Position numbers and translations under genes: made by a program
In this document: positions 48,525 to 63,119 of the stretch, piece after piece
Layout: the number at the start of each line of letters is the position of its first letter
Position numbering within the stretch: the stretch's first letter is position 1
Source: Iris pallida
Taxonomy: Eukaryota > Streptophyta > Magnoliopsida > Asparagales > Iridaceae
DNA: 64,000 nucleotides
Direction of reading: 5' to 3'
Assembly (NCBI GenBank): GCA_029216955.1
Contig: JANAVB010002199.1
Span: 12,662,585 to 12,726,584 of the forward strand
Notes under the pieces: model-generated
What the model saw: only the letters and a program-made list of their open reading frames with translations
Databases searched by the model: none
What the model was told of the DNA's origin: nothing

Positions 48525-51443
48525 ACCAACACCACCACAAATTTGATATACCATAGCTGGATTGTTTGTTCTGATTGTCATGCTCTGTGGGAAACAGAAC
48601 CTGGTGACAGGGTTGAAGTTGATGAACCAATTGCTCAGGTTGAAACTGATAAGGTATTTGGATCTTGTAAGATATTATATGAAATTATGTAATGTTTCTT
48701 ACAGCATCAGGGTAACTGAAGATGATACTTTTTCTGACATCTTTCTACGTGATACTTAAGGTGACGATTGATGTTAACAGCCCTGAAGCAGGGATAATTG
48801 AAAAGGTTAGCCAGCATTTGTCTTAAAAGCTTTTGGTAATATTTAATAAGTTATTTCCTCAATGAAGTTGCGACTTTTGAAAATTTCTGGCTATTGTAGT
48901 AACCCTTTCTCATGTTTTTGTAACACGGACTTAATATTATTTGCAGTTTGTAGCCAAGGAAGGCGATACTGTAATGCCAGGAACTAAGGTTGCTATAATA
49001 TCAAAGTCTGCTTCTACTGATACTCATGTTGCGCCATCAGAGGAGAAGTCAGGTAAAGATGCTCCTCAGCCAACTCCACCTGTTAAAAAGGAAGAGGATA
49101 AACCAAAGGCTAAGGAAGAAGTGGCTATCAAGGAGAAGCCTAAAGCATCTTCTCCTGTCCCTTCTAAGATTTCTGCTTCTGAACCTCAGCTTCCTCCCAA
49201 GGAGAGGGAAAGACGAGTAAGTCTTATAATATTCTTCACTACATCTAGTTAATTGTTTTTGTTTGAAGAGTCATTTTGCGTTTGATAATGTCTTTCCTTT
49301 GCTCTTTGGTTTATTGTTTCACAGAGAGTTGCCATTTTACCTCTTCGTCTACACTGTTTTTTTGACCAGCACTACTTGGAGGGTGTTCCATTGAAACTAT
49401 TTTTCACCTACATTTGATTTCAGGTTCCTATGCCAAGACTCAGAAAGCGGGTTGCTACACGCTTGAAAGATTCTCAGAATACATTTGCTATGCTGACAAC
49501 ATTTAATGAAGTTGACATGTAGGTGATCTTTGTTTACATTCTGCCCAGATATGATTTAAGCATTTAATACTTTTTTGGCCGTTAATTCATTAATTAATGC
49601 GGCATAATAACTATCTGCACGAGAAGAAAGAACCACCTATGTGTTTCATTGTTGTTCAGCTTCTTGTCTGGATTCAGCACTTTTGGTCTTAAAGTTAGTA
49701 ATTTAAAGAGTATATATAACACTAAAAGTAATATTGTAATATTGTAATATTGTATTATTAATAATAAAATTAATGCAGTTCTGTAACTTGTGTTACATAG
49801 TATTAAGAACAATATTCTGTGCTACATGTATTTAAAAAAATTGCTACATGATAACACGTTCTACCTAGTGATTGGTGAAGTTGAGAGAAATAGGAATTAT
49901 AATGTAAAGCAAAATTGCTTGTTATCAACTTACTGAATATAACACTGGTCTACAAGAATGAAATATCATTTACTTTGTCACGGGATGGTGCAATATGTAA
50001 ATTCCAATAATGCTGTAGTGATGGCTATGGCAGCATTCATCATTGTCATAAAGCCTATGATTGTATCAAATGAGTATTTCAGGCCCGTTTAGCAAGGGCC
50101 AAATTTGCATTGGTTTGCTGGTGATATTATCATCATTTTCGTAGTTAACATTTAATTGATAATATTTGTGAAGGAATTATATATGAAATTTGTCTGATCT
50201 GTCAATAAATTTGTATTATATAGGACGAACTTGATGAAACTTCGTTCTGATTACAAAGACGCCTTTGTAGAAAAGCATGGTGTGAAGTTGGGTCTCATGT
50301 CAGGTTTTATTAAAGTACGTCATGTCCTATTGCTACTATCAAGTTTCTTTAATCATTTTGCCTTATCCACTTACATGCATCTTATGTCATATTTTTAGGC
50401 AGCCGTTACTGGACTACAGAACCAGCCAATAGTCAATGCAGTCATTGATGGTGAGGACATCATATATAGAGAGTATATTGATATCAGCATTGCAGTTGGC
50501 ACCCCCAAGGTCTGTTAATATCTATCTTCTCTTGAATGGTTAGAGATTGTTCCAATTTTAATCTCTCATTGTTGCACAAATGACTTCCAGGCTCATATAG
50601 TGAACCAAGGGGTTATTGTATTCTAATTATTTTAGATATAACAAAGTTTTCCACTGATGGCTCTTTGATGACAAATTGATGAGTAACTGAGAACATTGGA
50701 GATGCTTAAGATATACATCTCAAGAGATGCAGGAATTGTACCAATTGACAATCATGCTTGTTTGAATGAATGATTTAGGTCTAAGGAGAACTAGTCATAT
50801 TTGTGACGAAAAATTAGAAAAGAGAAGAGAATACCTCAATTAACACGGAGATCTGAAATTGAGTTTGAGAAAATGTTCAATAGGTTGTATTTCTTAATTG
50901 GAATGTTTACTTTGGTTGAAAATTTACAAATACTGATGCTTGTGGCTAATAATAGTTAGTTTTCCTTTCTGTCTCTCAGGGCCTTGTGGTGCCAGTTATT
51001 CGTGACGCTGATAAAATGAACTTTGCGGATATAGAGAAGGAAATTAACAATCTTGCAAAGAAGGCAAACAATGGGACGATATCGATTGACGAAATGGCTG
51101 GAGGCTCATTCACAATATCTAATGGCGGAGTCTATGGAAGTCTTTTGAGCACTCCCATTATTAATCCTCCACAGGTAATAATACGACCCGAATCATCTTG
51201 TAACTTATTTTGGCATTGTCTAACATCATGTTCTGATGGTTATTTTTCCAGTCTGCCATCCTAGGTATGCATTCCATTGTGTCCAGACCAATGGTGGTTG
51301 ATGGTAAGATCGTTCCAAGACCAATGATGTATGTGGCGCTGACCTACGATCATAGATTGATTGATGGAAGAGAGGCGGTCTTCTTCCTGAGACGAATCAA
51401 AGATGTTGTTGAAGACCCTCGCAGGCTCCTTCTCGACTTATAA
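43347..51443 (+). CDS. Dihydrolipoyl succinyltransferase, E2 of 2-oxoglutarate dehydrogenase (right copy)
   Basis: Same 13-exon, 445-residue mitochondrial E2 enzyme as at 5502. Exons: 43347-43388, 47881-47941, 48019-48052, 48192-48262, 48361-48435, 48598-48653, 48761-48805, 48947-49216, 49424-49518, 50224-50314, 50399-50509, 50980-51174, 51252-51443. Exon lengths and phases are identical to the left copy, and I noticed no coding difference. Introns differ only by short indels and rare substitutions. Lipoyl-lysine K113 and catalytic H416/D420 are conserved. An intact duplicate with no coding divergence and the same upstream region fits a duplicated assembly of one gene better than an old paralogue. 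If both are real they would give the same protein from the same promoter. Confidence 0.93.
45255..46007. mobile_element. hAT-like element in intron 1 (right copy)
   Basis: Same element and site as 7405-8147, with small indels in T-runs and near 45550-45740. Confidence 0.45.
48453..48520 (+). repeat. (CT)n microsatellite in an E2 intron (right copy)
   Basis: Same position as 10570-10638 and nearly the same length. This is unusual stability if the copies were old. Confidence 0.9.
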
Positions 51444-53048
51444 GACAGTCGGTGGCAAGCAATTGCCAGTGGCTCTCGTCTCTTTTCTAAACCAAATAAT
51501 GCCCCTTCCAGAGTTCAAAATTTTGATATAGACTGCATATTACCAACTTACGTTTGTTTATATTACTCTTTGATATAAGCATGATGAGGTATAGTTGCAA
51601 GGGAAGCAATAAACCTTCCCGAGTTGTATGATACGGGATGCAGTTATTAATTCTGGCTGTTTATTTGGGTACATTGCAAAAACTGGTGCTGCTTATGTTG
51701 ACGATAAACTCGAGTTGTATCTTCAAAGCTGCACTGGATGGCCTTTTTGAATCACAGACAAGTTACTGAGCAGCGCCTGTTATGGCAATTCACAAGTTTC
51801 TGTCAAAGTATGTACTTGAAGCTCTAGTATGATGAGAAGTTTATGGATAACCCCTTGGTTCTAGTATTTGAGGGAGGGGATATTTTTTAGGCTTAATTGG
51901 GGGCTAAATTAGGACATATTGAAGCTGTGTGGCCTTATTGATGTCATATAGTTTTTATGACGTGAAAGGTAATCTTTTAGATGGATTGATGATTGGAGAA
52001 GAAGGATCCACAAGATTGTGACTACTATCTAATATTACTTTCTGTAATGTTCTCGTTTGAAATAGAAAATTTTATTGGCTGAGAGAAACTTTATAGAAAT
52101 GGGCGGAGAAAGAATTTGCAAATATTGGAACCAACAAAATATTCCGTCAGTTGGTCTGGTAGAATTCAGCAAGTTCTAAAGAATATTTTGTGTGCATGCA
52201 CAGATTCCTCTCTTTCATGCATTCAATTTTAGAATTTTTGAATTTTGCCAGACTTGCATAATGTTTTGTAGATTCGAATATTTGTAAACTTCATCTCCTT
52301 GTTTCATATATAAATTTTTAAACATTTGAAACTCCAAAAGTTTGTGGCAAGTGTATATTGCTTGGTTGTAATGTAGGTTTTTTGTTTTTTTTTTAAAGTA
52401 TGGTTGTAATGTAGGTTGAATCCACAATTTTCTCACTTTGATTGTCAGCCTGTCAGGGACTCGGGATATGTTGGCTGCTTTTGACAATAGAGGACGAGCA
52501 ATTGCTCAATCAAGCTCTCTGGGGTTCTCTCTGACTAAATTATCCTTTTTCTTTTCATCTACTGCGGACCATCTAGGCGACTACAATTCAAGATCAATCG
52601 ATTCAACTTGATTCTAAATATACAATTAGGATGTCTACCCGACCATTGTGGGATCATGAGCCCATAACAGGCTTTTAAATTTACAACTCCATGTGCAAGT
52701 CCATTGCTTTCGTTTCTCCTTAGCATATCATCCTACAGTGTATAATCCAATTTCAAACTCGAGTCGATAAATTTCAATATATGGACGAAAAATTCTGAAA
52801 AAAAAAAAGAGGCGTAGATACGAAAATATGGATTAGAGTGGAAGACATTGGCCCAAATGGGTGGCCGCCTGCCGGCTACTCTCTCTAAGTTAAAAAAAAA
52901 ATCAACAAAATGTGATTCCATAAACTTTTACAACCGACTGTCAACCGACGCCAACAATTCACATAATCAAGAATTTTAGTGAAGCTAACTTGGTGTTGGA
53001 CTAGAAGCATATGACAGCATTTGTAGCTAGGTAAATATGTATTGTTGT
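51444..53048. other. 3' UTR and downstream non-coding sequence (right copy)
   Basis: Corresponds to 13545-15149. No gene recognised. Confidence 0.55.
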
Positions 53049-53623
53049 TGTGAAAAAAAAAAAATTATAGTATATAATTTTCAATTATACATAGCATACT
53101 ATTATATATCAATATTATATTATTAAATGGGAAATTTTTGTAAGTTCTCTGTACCTTTTAAAAATTGGGGTAGTTCTCCAGTATTTTTGATAAAAAATTG
53201 TAGCTTCCTCTGTCCTACCTTATACATTTTTGTATATCATTGCTGATATGAAACGTATATGAATCCACTCGTAATCGATAAACCCTCCCTATTTAAATAG
53301 GATAGAAGTTTTGTGTAACTCTCTACCAGCATACAACTTCACAGATGTCTACAAATTTAAAAATAATTCAATTTTATTTCCAAAATTACCATTTTCTTGT
53401 AAATATGGATAAATTATCATAATTATTTGGTGTCTATAACCTATGTCTTTTTGTTATCCATAACATATGGTTTTTGGCAATTTTTTTTTTAATTGTCATC
53501 ATGATATTAACCTCCATTATAAGCCTATATAAGAAGCTCTTATCAAGTTGATGAGTACAAGTGAATGAAGAAATAATTTTCTCTATTGTTCATCTCTTTA
53601 CTTTACAATACGTTATCAGCACC
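53049..53623 (+). mobile_element. Probable copia 5' LTR and primer-binding site (right copy)
   Basis: Second copy of 15151-15724; the ACGTTATCAGCACC motif is at 53610-53623. Confidence 0.45.
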
Positions 53624-54310
53624 ATTTGCTCTAGATAATAGAAGAAGGAAGAAATAGTTCTCTTAAGAAAAGAAATGTATTGAAGAGGTAAATTTAATCT
53701 TGTATATTTAGATACATGTTTTAGTAAACTTAAATACGTGTTTAATTTATGCGTTTATAGATTGATTAGAATATTAAAAAAATTCTAGCCCTATTTTTAA
53801 AAATCTAAATTTGTATTAAACCTGTTCATATTTTCTTTCAAAATAGATAATTCATGATAATTTATTTAATATTATGTACGAATCTCATTTCTATATTTTT
53901 TCTAATGAAATTTATCAAGTATAAAATTAATCTAGAATATCTAGAATATTCTTCTCTTATTATGAATTAGTTAATTATATTAAATTGGTTTATGTTTGCT
54001 ATTTCCATTATTTTTTTTATTCTAAAAAGGTACTACTTCACATTGTTGTATATGTGAATCGAATTATAAAAAAGTACCCAACTATTAATTATATAATTTA
54101 TAAAAGTACCCAAAATTTAAACCATGATGATCTAAAGATTATTATATAATAATCACATTGTTGTATATGTGATACACATAAAACATAACATTCTTTGATA
54201 GCGTTTTATCACATTGTGGCATATATGTAAAATTTTGTAATATTGAAAGCACTCGCCATTTTTATTATTTAAATTAATTTTTCTCTAATATAATTATTTT
54301 CTGCTATTAG

Positions 54311-55918
54311 ATGTCGAGTCTTGCAAAGCTTGAATTCAAAGCTCTTGATGTGAGCGGAGACAATTGCTTATCATGGCAATTAGATGTAAAGTTGTACTTG
54401 CAGTCCAACAAGCTTGATGGTACTATTAAGAAGGAAAGTAAAGAATCTTCTGAAGCCAAGGCTAAGGTTTTGATTTTCCTACGACATCATATTCATGATA
54501 AGCTAAAGGCAGAATATCTATACGAGGATGATCCATTGAATTTTGGACATCTCTAAAGGATAGATTTGACCATCAAAAGATGATAATCCTTCCGATTGCT
54601 CAAAGTGAATGGTTGAACCTAAGATACCAAGACTATAAAACTGTTAAAGCATATAATTCTGCTATGTTTAATATTGTTTCTCACCTTAGGTTGTGCGGAG
54701 AAAAAGTAACAGAGGCTCAAATGATTGAGAAAACCCTCTCCACTTTTCATGCAAGTAATGTGTTTTTGCAGGAACAATATCGTGAAAGACATTTCACAAA
54801 ATACTCTGAACTGGTGACTTGTCTCCTTGTAGCAGAGGCAAATAGCAATGTTCTCATGAAAAACCACAACTCTACCAACTGGGTCAATGGCAATTCCTGA
54901 AGCAAATGCCAATTTTGGGATTAGCAGAGGTCGTGGTAGAAGACGTGGAAGAGGAAAAAGTTATGGGAGGTATGGTCATGATTATCATCCTCATAACAAA
55001 GTCGAAAATAGTGGTTCACAAAAAAAATGGAATAAGTGGACATCACCCTCTAACAAAGGGAATTCAAATCCTCAATATAAACCAAATAAGGGTAGTACTG
55101 CTTGTCATAAATGTGGCAAAGATGGACATTGGTTTAAGCAATGTCGAACTAATCAACAAGAGGTTGACAAATTCAAATAATCGAAGAAAATGAAAGCAAA
55201 TATGACAGAATATTGGGACAATGATCAGCCACTTGACAGCACTCAATTGAATTGTTCTGATTTCTTTTAGGATCAAAATGGGAATCAAATTACCAATGAA
55301 CAATTTGAGAAAATGCTGGGAAATCCACCTTCAATTGAGTGAGCACTCGGTTGACTTATGTTCTATTTCAAGTATTATGAACTTTTTACATTTGAAGTCA
55401 TGTTTTTTGTTTTTAGTTACCATCATGGAATATCTAGGACATGAGAGTTTGTTGAAGAATATGTCATTACTTTGTTATGTATTTGAAAGTTGCATCTCTA
55501 TAATAATGATGTTATCGTTTGGTATGCTTAATTACTTTTATTATATTTGTGCTAGTTAGAATATATGTTCATAATTTTTTTTTGTTTCATATTGAAGGTA
55601 TGGATATACGAAGGGAGAAAATTGACTTGGATATGTGTTTCGTAGACAGTGATACAACACATACGATTTTAAAGAATCAAAAGCTTTTTTTTCAAATTTA
55701 GTATTTGACATGCATAAAGTATCAACAATATCTGGATCAGCCCATATAATTGAGGGTTTTGGAAGAGCACATATTATGTTGCCTATTGGCACTCAAATTT
55801 ATTTGCAGAATGCGTTATATTCAAGCAATTCCAAAAGAAATTTGCTAAGTTTCAAGGATATACGCAAAAATGGATACCATATTAAAACTCGAAATGATAA
55901 CAACAAAGAGATATTATG
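54311..55918 (+). pseudogene. Ty1/copia gag-protease remnant (right copy)
   Basis: Same broken element as 16404-18006, with the same gag frameshifts (segments 54311-54556, 54580-54900, 54887-55180) and zinc knuckle. Here the pre-integrase segment reads open from 55710 into the reverse LTR that truncates it at 55919; in the left copy a 2-bp difference near 17906 breaks that frame. Not functional in either copy. Confidence 0.85.
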
Positions 55919-56025
55919 TGTCACGACCCGCACCCTGTTTAAGGGTACGAGCACGTGGGTACATCCAGCCTACGCCGCAGTGTCGGCGGTAGAATGCTGT
56001 ATAGGTCGTCTATAAAATCTAACAT

Positions 56026-56130
<105 letters not shown>

Positions 56131-57336
56131 CTGTCATCTCCGCACGGAGGAATATATATAACTCAATCACATGATATCTAGGGAAGATAAGCACGATGTG
56201 ATAAAGATATGATAGAAATAGCAAAAGCTGGGAATAGATGCAAGTCACAGAGTCACAACCAGAAATTTGTAGTTTAAAATATTATACAATCCCAAAAATA
56301 TATATACTATAACCCACAATAATAAGCTGGAACGCAATCCAGTCAAACCTAACTAGTCTAGGTTAGAGCAGGCGGTGCGTCCTCAATGGGCACCGGCCCC
56401 ACAAGAATGTCCAGGTCGTACTCTCCATATATGCCATACCCATAATAGGTTGAGCAGTCTGCCTCTAAATCCTCTGTAAACATCAACGGGGTTATCCTGT
56501 CAGGATAATGAGCAAGTACAAACACCAACAACAGTTCCATTGAATTGACAAATGCTATAAGAGACAATTGTAATGGAATACAAGATAAAATATCAAAACT
56601 AGAATATAAACAGGATATATATAACAGGATATCATGTCAGGGTATAATGTACAGGAAAGTAGAACAGTACAGGAATGTCTGATGTACAATATAAATATAA
56701 ACAGTGCCTTAAGTATTAGGGCATTATGTGATCGGCTTGAGTCAAGATCAGGCTGTTCCATTTGACCGGCTATGCACAAGTAGTATAGAGGATCAGGCCA
56801 GCCAAATGGAAAGCTATACACAAGTAGTATCAGGTCAGGCTACACCCTACGTGTGGTGAGGGTGGAGCTATGCACAAGTAGTAACATGTGGGGGGGGAGG
56901 TAATGATCACATAACCTCTAATAACTCCCCATCTCCGAGTAGTATAATGGATCCAACCATGACACGTCATGACACAGGATTTAAAGACCAGGGGCAGTCC
57001 ACTCCCAAATCGGTGTCTATACAAGTACAGGAAACAAGATCGAACAATGTACTCATATACCAGATAAACCAGGAATAACATCGCATGACGAGATTCAACA
57101 TATACTAGTCCATGTATCCTCGTGTCGAGAATCAAGTAAAATACTACAACTGAATCGGATATAATAGATATCAAGACAATGAAAACTATCAGTAAATGTA
57201 CTCGTCTGCGGTCCTGAGCTGTCAAATGGAATCGATGCTCAGAGTGATGTCGCAGACCCTAAGATGAGATATCATGAGTTAAATTAGGGTTTAATAGTGT
57301 TAGGCATGATTTCTAGTGTATGATATACAAATCTAG

Positions 57337-57643
57337 GTCAAGATCAGTCAAACTAAATCAAACTAGGTCACACTAAGTCAAACTAGGTCATACAAAGTCA
57401 AACTAGGTCATACAAAGTCAAACTAGGTCGAAAGTTGACTTACAGTTGACTTTTGGTCAACTGGTCCACTCTGGTCAACTTCTAGTCCAATATAGGTCAA
57501 CTTAGACTATTGGTTGACTCACAGTTGACTTTTGGTTAACTGGTCAACTATGGTCAAGTTCTAGTCAAAACTAGGCCAAGTGTTGACTTTTGTTTGACTT
57601 TAAGTCAAAACAGTCAAACTCGGTCAACCGAGGTCAACACTAG
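57337..57643. repeat. GTCAA/TTGAC-rich array (right copy)
   Basis: Same array as 19409-19712, with the four 20-bp units and the two diverged 80-bp units. Confidence 0.85.
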
Positions 57644-57765
57644 ACTAAGATCCTATTCCTAACATTTACCTACCAAGATATTTCATATCATGGTCAAATT
57701 GGTATCCCGATACCAATATCTTAGTTTAGGGTAAATACCTTAACTAAGGTAAACCTTTACCTTAG

Positions 57766-59558
57766 TGTAACCTCCGTAAATTGAATTCTTGGATAATTTC
57801 GAAAATTTGTATTTTTATTCTATTTCGTATTTTTCAAAACTTCGAATTTTTCTAAATCTCGAAAAACTTGCAATTTCTAATTTTTGGAAAAATAAATTTG
57901 ACCGTGATTGTTATCGGTCCTTGTTGGCTTTGGTTTACTATTTTAGGTGATTATGTCCTATTGGAATTTTCCTGTCGTTTTCTTGAAACAATAAGATTTT
58001 AATATTAATCTGTATGAGAGACGTTATTGAATTTTGGAATTTCTAAATATCATTATTTACTAAATAAATAATTTCTAAATATATTTAAATAATTAAGTAA
58101 ATATATTAGTATTATTTTATTGGAAAATCCTGGCTAAATTGTAATTAGCCACTTGTTAAATTAGTATTAGCTAGTAATTTTAACTATTAATTTATAACTA
58201 ATATTTATTTTGTACTAATTAATTGGCAGGTGATATGGTTAGCAGTTAGTGATTAGCGTTAGTTTTCCACTATGTTTTTCCTAATTCTATTACATGTACA
58301 CTTTTAGGGTTTTCCCCCACTTTTCCTATAAATATCACTTTTTCCCAAACCCTAAAATCCCTACACACATCCCTAGGAAATTCCTAGCAGCCTACCCCCC
58401 CTTTGTTTCCAGCACCCCCAATCTCCCGAACCACCCCGACCATCCCCTTCCAGCCACTGCCGGAGGACCAAACCACCACCAGAACACTTCCGCCACTGCC
58501 GCATCCGAGTCAGTGCCGCCCAGGCCGGATCCCCTCCTCCGCAGGTGGCCGCTGAGACCCGTCCAAACCGAACACAGCCACCGGCTACCCCTGGCCGATG
58601 CACCCCAAGCCACCTCCGCCATCACCAACAGCCGCCACACTACTGTTCCCCACCCTGGCCGTCGCCCATTACCATCCGCCACCATGGTCGGACGCCATCA
58701 CCACCCTGCCCGACCAACCTCCACCGCCATAAACCCTCCGCCGCCACCACCAGGATACCACCGCCACCACAACTTTTCCCCCAAAAATCCAAACCATCGA
58801 TAGAGAGAGAGAGAGAGAGGGAGAGAAAGAACCTGGCTGGCGCGCCGTCGCGCGAACCGGTCGTCCGCCGCCATGACCGCGACCCCGCGCCGCCCTGGAC
58901 GAGATCGCGCCGCCGTGCGAGTCCTCCGTCCGCCGCCCAGACCCAGACCGCTCCCCTCTGGCGCCATGGCGAGCTCCACCGCGGCTGCTCCACCGGAGCC
59001 CCGACCCTCCGCCGAGAGATCCCGCTCGTGAGCCCCTTCCCTTCTCCGTGTGTTGGTTCAGTAGATGTAGGGATTGGAAACCCCCTTTCTATTACCTATA
59101 GTTATATAATATGTATATAATAATTTATATATAGTTTAAATAATAATTTATATAATAGTTTAGATAATAGTTTAAATAATAATTTATATAATAGTTTATA
59201 TATTATTCTTATATAATGGTTATTGTATAATAGTTTATAATAATTGTTAATTAGTTTATAAATTGTCAATATAACATTATGTATAATAGTTTTATAAAAA
59301 TGTATAATGGTATATTATATATTGTGTATTAGTTATATATAATTATATTAGTTTATATATATAAATGTACATTTGTTTATATAATGTATAACAGTTTTGA
59401 TATAAAATATATTAGTTTACATATAATGTATATTATTTTTTTATTATTATTATTAAATTCTTGCTGGTATTGTTCTGTTAATAATTAGGATTCTCAAGAT
59501 TAATATTACCATTAATTGATTTTTGGGCTTCTAGTCCTATGTTTTCTTATAATATCAA

Positions 59559-59655
<97 letters not shown>

Positions 59656-61117
59656 TTGCATTATTGTCATTTATTAGTACAGAAATGATTTTTTTGGATT
59701 TTGAAGTATTATCTAAAATATGTTGATTAATACAGATATAGTTTTTAACATTATAAGGATTTCCAAAATTTATTATATTTATTTAATTATATTTTTCTAA
59801 AATCATAAATCGTGACCATTTAAGTCATTTTGTATTTCTTGATTTGATTAGTGTACTAAACCCTGATTTTAGACTTTTATATACCAAACTAGGCTTTTTG
59901 GACTATTCTGGACTCATTGGACTGCCCGTGTCGTCGTCTGGGACCCTCTATGGAGCTTAGCATGGTACCTACCTCGTGTCGACACGTTCGTGTCGCGCAT
60001 GTCGACTCCAACCAATCGAGGCGAGTACATTCTCTGATCATTTCATATCCTGCTTAGAACTATTTTCTGCAGTAGATTACTTTACTTGTACTGTCACGTT
60101 GGTCACACGGATTGGTACTATATGGATCCCTTCTTGAGATGTTATCCTTAGGGAGCATCGGGTACTCTATGTTCTGTGCGTTTCACTTACATAGCGTATC
60201 ACTATGCTTCGTTGATTCTTCGATCACTTGTGACATATACTCTTATGATCACAGAGTATTCCTGGAATCCTTATCCCATTTATGGGTCTACTATGTATCA
60301 CCCTTCGGGGACTTATCACCTTTCGGAGGCTTATCACCTTTCGGAGGCTTACCACCCTTCGGGGGCTGTACATAGTATCATAACATAACCTGGTTGGATC
60401 CTTGTGTATTGATTGGGGGTACGGGGGAGTAGAAATGGACATGTGAATAATACACCAATAGTGTAGCATCAGAATCATTCCATAGTATAGCATCAGAATC
60501 ATCCTAGGCCATTTACATGTCTATATTGTACCCTGAACCACTAGCCACTGTTAGTCTCTATTTATAGTAGATATTTCTATTATAGCTCTCTCTCTCTGTT
60601 TACATACATCATTTCTTTCAGTACCTGTATCTTACTTTACTGCATGATTATATTTTCTAACCTGCTATGAACTGTTGAGATGTAATGTGCTCGCTCCTGT
60701 CCTGACTGGACCTGTTGATAAATTTTACAGATAGCTTGGAGGTTGCCTGCTAGCCTAGAGGAGACACTTTAAAGGTTGTTTGGATAGTTATTTCATTTGT
60801 CTGGAGTTGTATTTACTTTGTGGATTACTGTATTTGAGTTCTGAGTTGTATTTCTGGGTTTATGTATCTTAGACACTTAGACTTCTATCTCCTGTATCTC
60901 TTTTGGATTTCATGTTTTATCTATCTTCCTTATCATGCTCTACCTTAGATGTGATTGAGACTGTATCTGCTATGTCACCCCCATTCGGGGAGTATAAACC
61001 GTTTAGCATTATATTGTTAGATGTTGTGACCTAGGACAGCGTTCTACCGCCGACACTGCGGCGTAGTCTGGGTGTCGTTACGTTCTCGTACCCTAACAGT
61101 GGGTGCGGGTCGTGACA
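57766..61117 (+). repeat. 5' LTR of the LARD (right copy)
   Basis: 3352 bp, TG..CA, with TATA box at 58327-58334. Closer in length to the 3' LTR at 26773-30115 than the left copy's 5' LTR is. Confidence 0.9.
60299..60366 (+). repeat. 18-bp UUCG-type tandem array (right copy)
   Basis: Three full units and one partial, as in 22319-22385. Confidence 0.85.
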
Positions 61118-63119
61118 CATTTTTAGTGGTGGCCCATGCAGGTCGAGTTTGTGTAAGTGGTATTCGAACTAGAGTACCACTACAGCCTGCAGTAGGAATA
61201 GGATATATTTTTGAAGGTACTCAATCACAGTTAGGATCCCTTGAAAGATTCCTGGGACGACCCCTGAGAATCTTATTTTAACTTCGATTTGAAAACTCTT
61301 TTTGAATTGATTTATCTATATTTTCTGTTGTTGAATTTGATTTTGATGGATTATTGTTGAATTTGAGTTCGTATTTATATGACTTGGTGGATTTTTGTTC
61401 ATTTTTGAATCTTGAGGTTCATTGATAAATTTGATTTTTGGGTATCCATTGTTGATTTAATTTAATTTTTGGCAAGATAAAATTATATGGGCTAGGTCGT
61501 CTAAGTTTTGGAATCTAGTCTTCTATAGTCACATTAGCCAGCATGGTGAGGACATATAGTCTGATTTTGGATATATTTCTCGGGTGTGGGAATTTAAGGT
61601 TTTTGCAGCCAAGCTAGCGGCACCGCGAAAATGTAAATACCACGATTCTAGAGGTATGTGCCTTAGTCGAGGACTCTGTGATTATCGTAGCCTTGCTTAC
61701 TAATATGACGAGGATTTAGAGTACCATGATTTTGGATAGACGCATATGATTATCAGATTGTATCTTAAAAACTTTTGAACATGTTTTCTCTGCTTTTGTT
61801 CAGTCTTTCAGAAAAAGAATTATTGGTTGTTTTTGTTTTGCTCCTCATTATTTAACTTAGGAGTAGGAGTAGGAGTAGGAGTAGCTTTAGCTATTATTAT
61901 AAACCTTTGTGTAAACTTTTGCTATGAAATCCTTCATAATACAATGAATCAATGATTTTGCTAGACCTTATTTTGGATTTGGTATTATAGTTCTGGTTTC
62001 AAAATGGGTTCCTCTTTTAAAACGGATAAGCAAAACATATTCTATTATCATTCTTTTTCTGCCAATATTTTATTACCATCATCCCTTGTCTTATATAACT
62101 GTCCTGATTATATCAATTCTGTCTCGTATCACATTCTGTCAGCTGTACTTGAACCCCTGAATCCTTATATATCGTTTTTATCTGAGAAATGTTGAGGAAG
62201 TGACGTGAATCATCTAGGTCAAAAATGACGTAATTGGTTATCATATGATGATTTTGTAGGAATCAAAATGTTGGATGTCAAATATAAAAATTTGAAATAG
62301 AGATGTGGTAAAGGTTTAAAATGAACCCGAGGGATAAATGTTATCAATTTAGAAACAAACACAGAAAGTGGGTTATGAATAATTCATGGATGTATTTTAA
62401 AACTAATGAGGATATTCAAGGTCAACCTAGTTTTGAGAACTTAGAGAATCCTGGTTATTGATTCTTATGAACATGTACTTTAAAGGCTATATAGAATTTA
62501 GAAATGAAAAAGAGAATTTAATTGTATTCAATGATTATGCAAAATTGAACTAGAAATCGTAAGAGGGTGACTAGAGACAAAGAAAACACAAGGATTTTAG
62601 GCTATAGGAATTATTTTGATGATTGGGGGAAAATTTTAGAATTCAAAAAGGATAATATTGAAGATGAACGTTGAAAAAATATGAAGGTTGATTTTTGTAT
62701 GACATAGTGGTATTAGAGTGGAGTAAATATGAGACTTGATTTAAAACAAGTACAAGGATTCATAAACTGGATCTAGAGGTTTCGGATCTAATTTAGAACG
62801 AGGTGAAAGAATTTGGAAATTTGATTAAATGGATAAGTGTTGATACCTGATTAAGAGGGGTATGCTTTGTGGAAAATGTTTTAAGAGTTGGAATTTTGTC
62901 TATAGTGATCATGGTAAAGGGTTAGATGACTGAAGGCTATAAAATTTCGATGATAGTCATATAAAGGTTGATTTTCATATTGGGATTTGTGAGAAATTAT
63001 GATTTAGCAAATAATAAATTTGATGGTATTAGAGAGAGATAATTAACTTGACTTCTTATGAAATCTTTTCTTGTTTTCCCTAAAAGGGTTTTTCAATAAC
63101 CATTGAATCCTAGCTCCCT

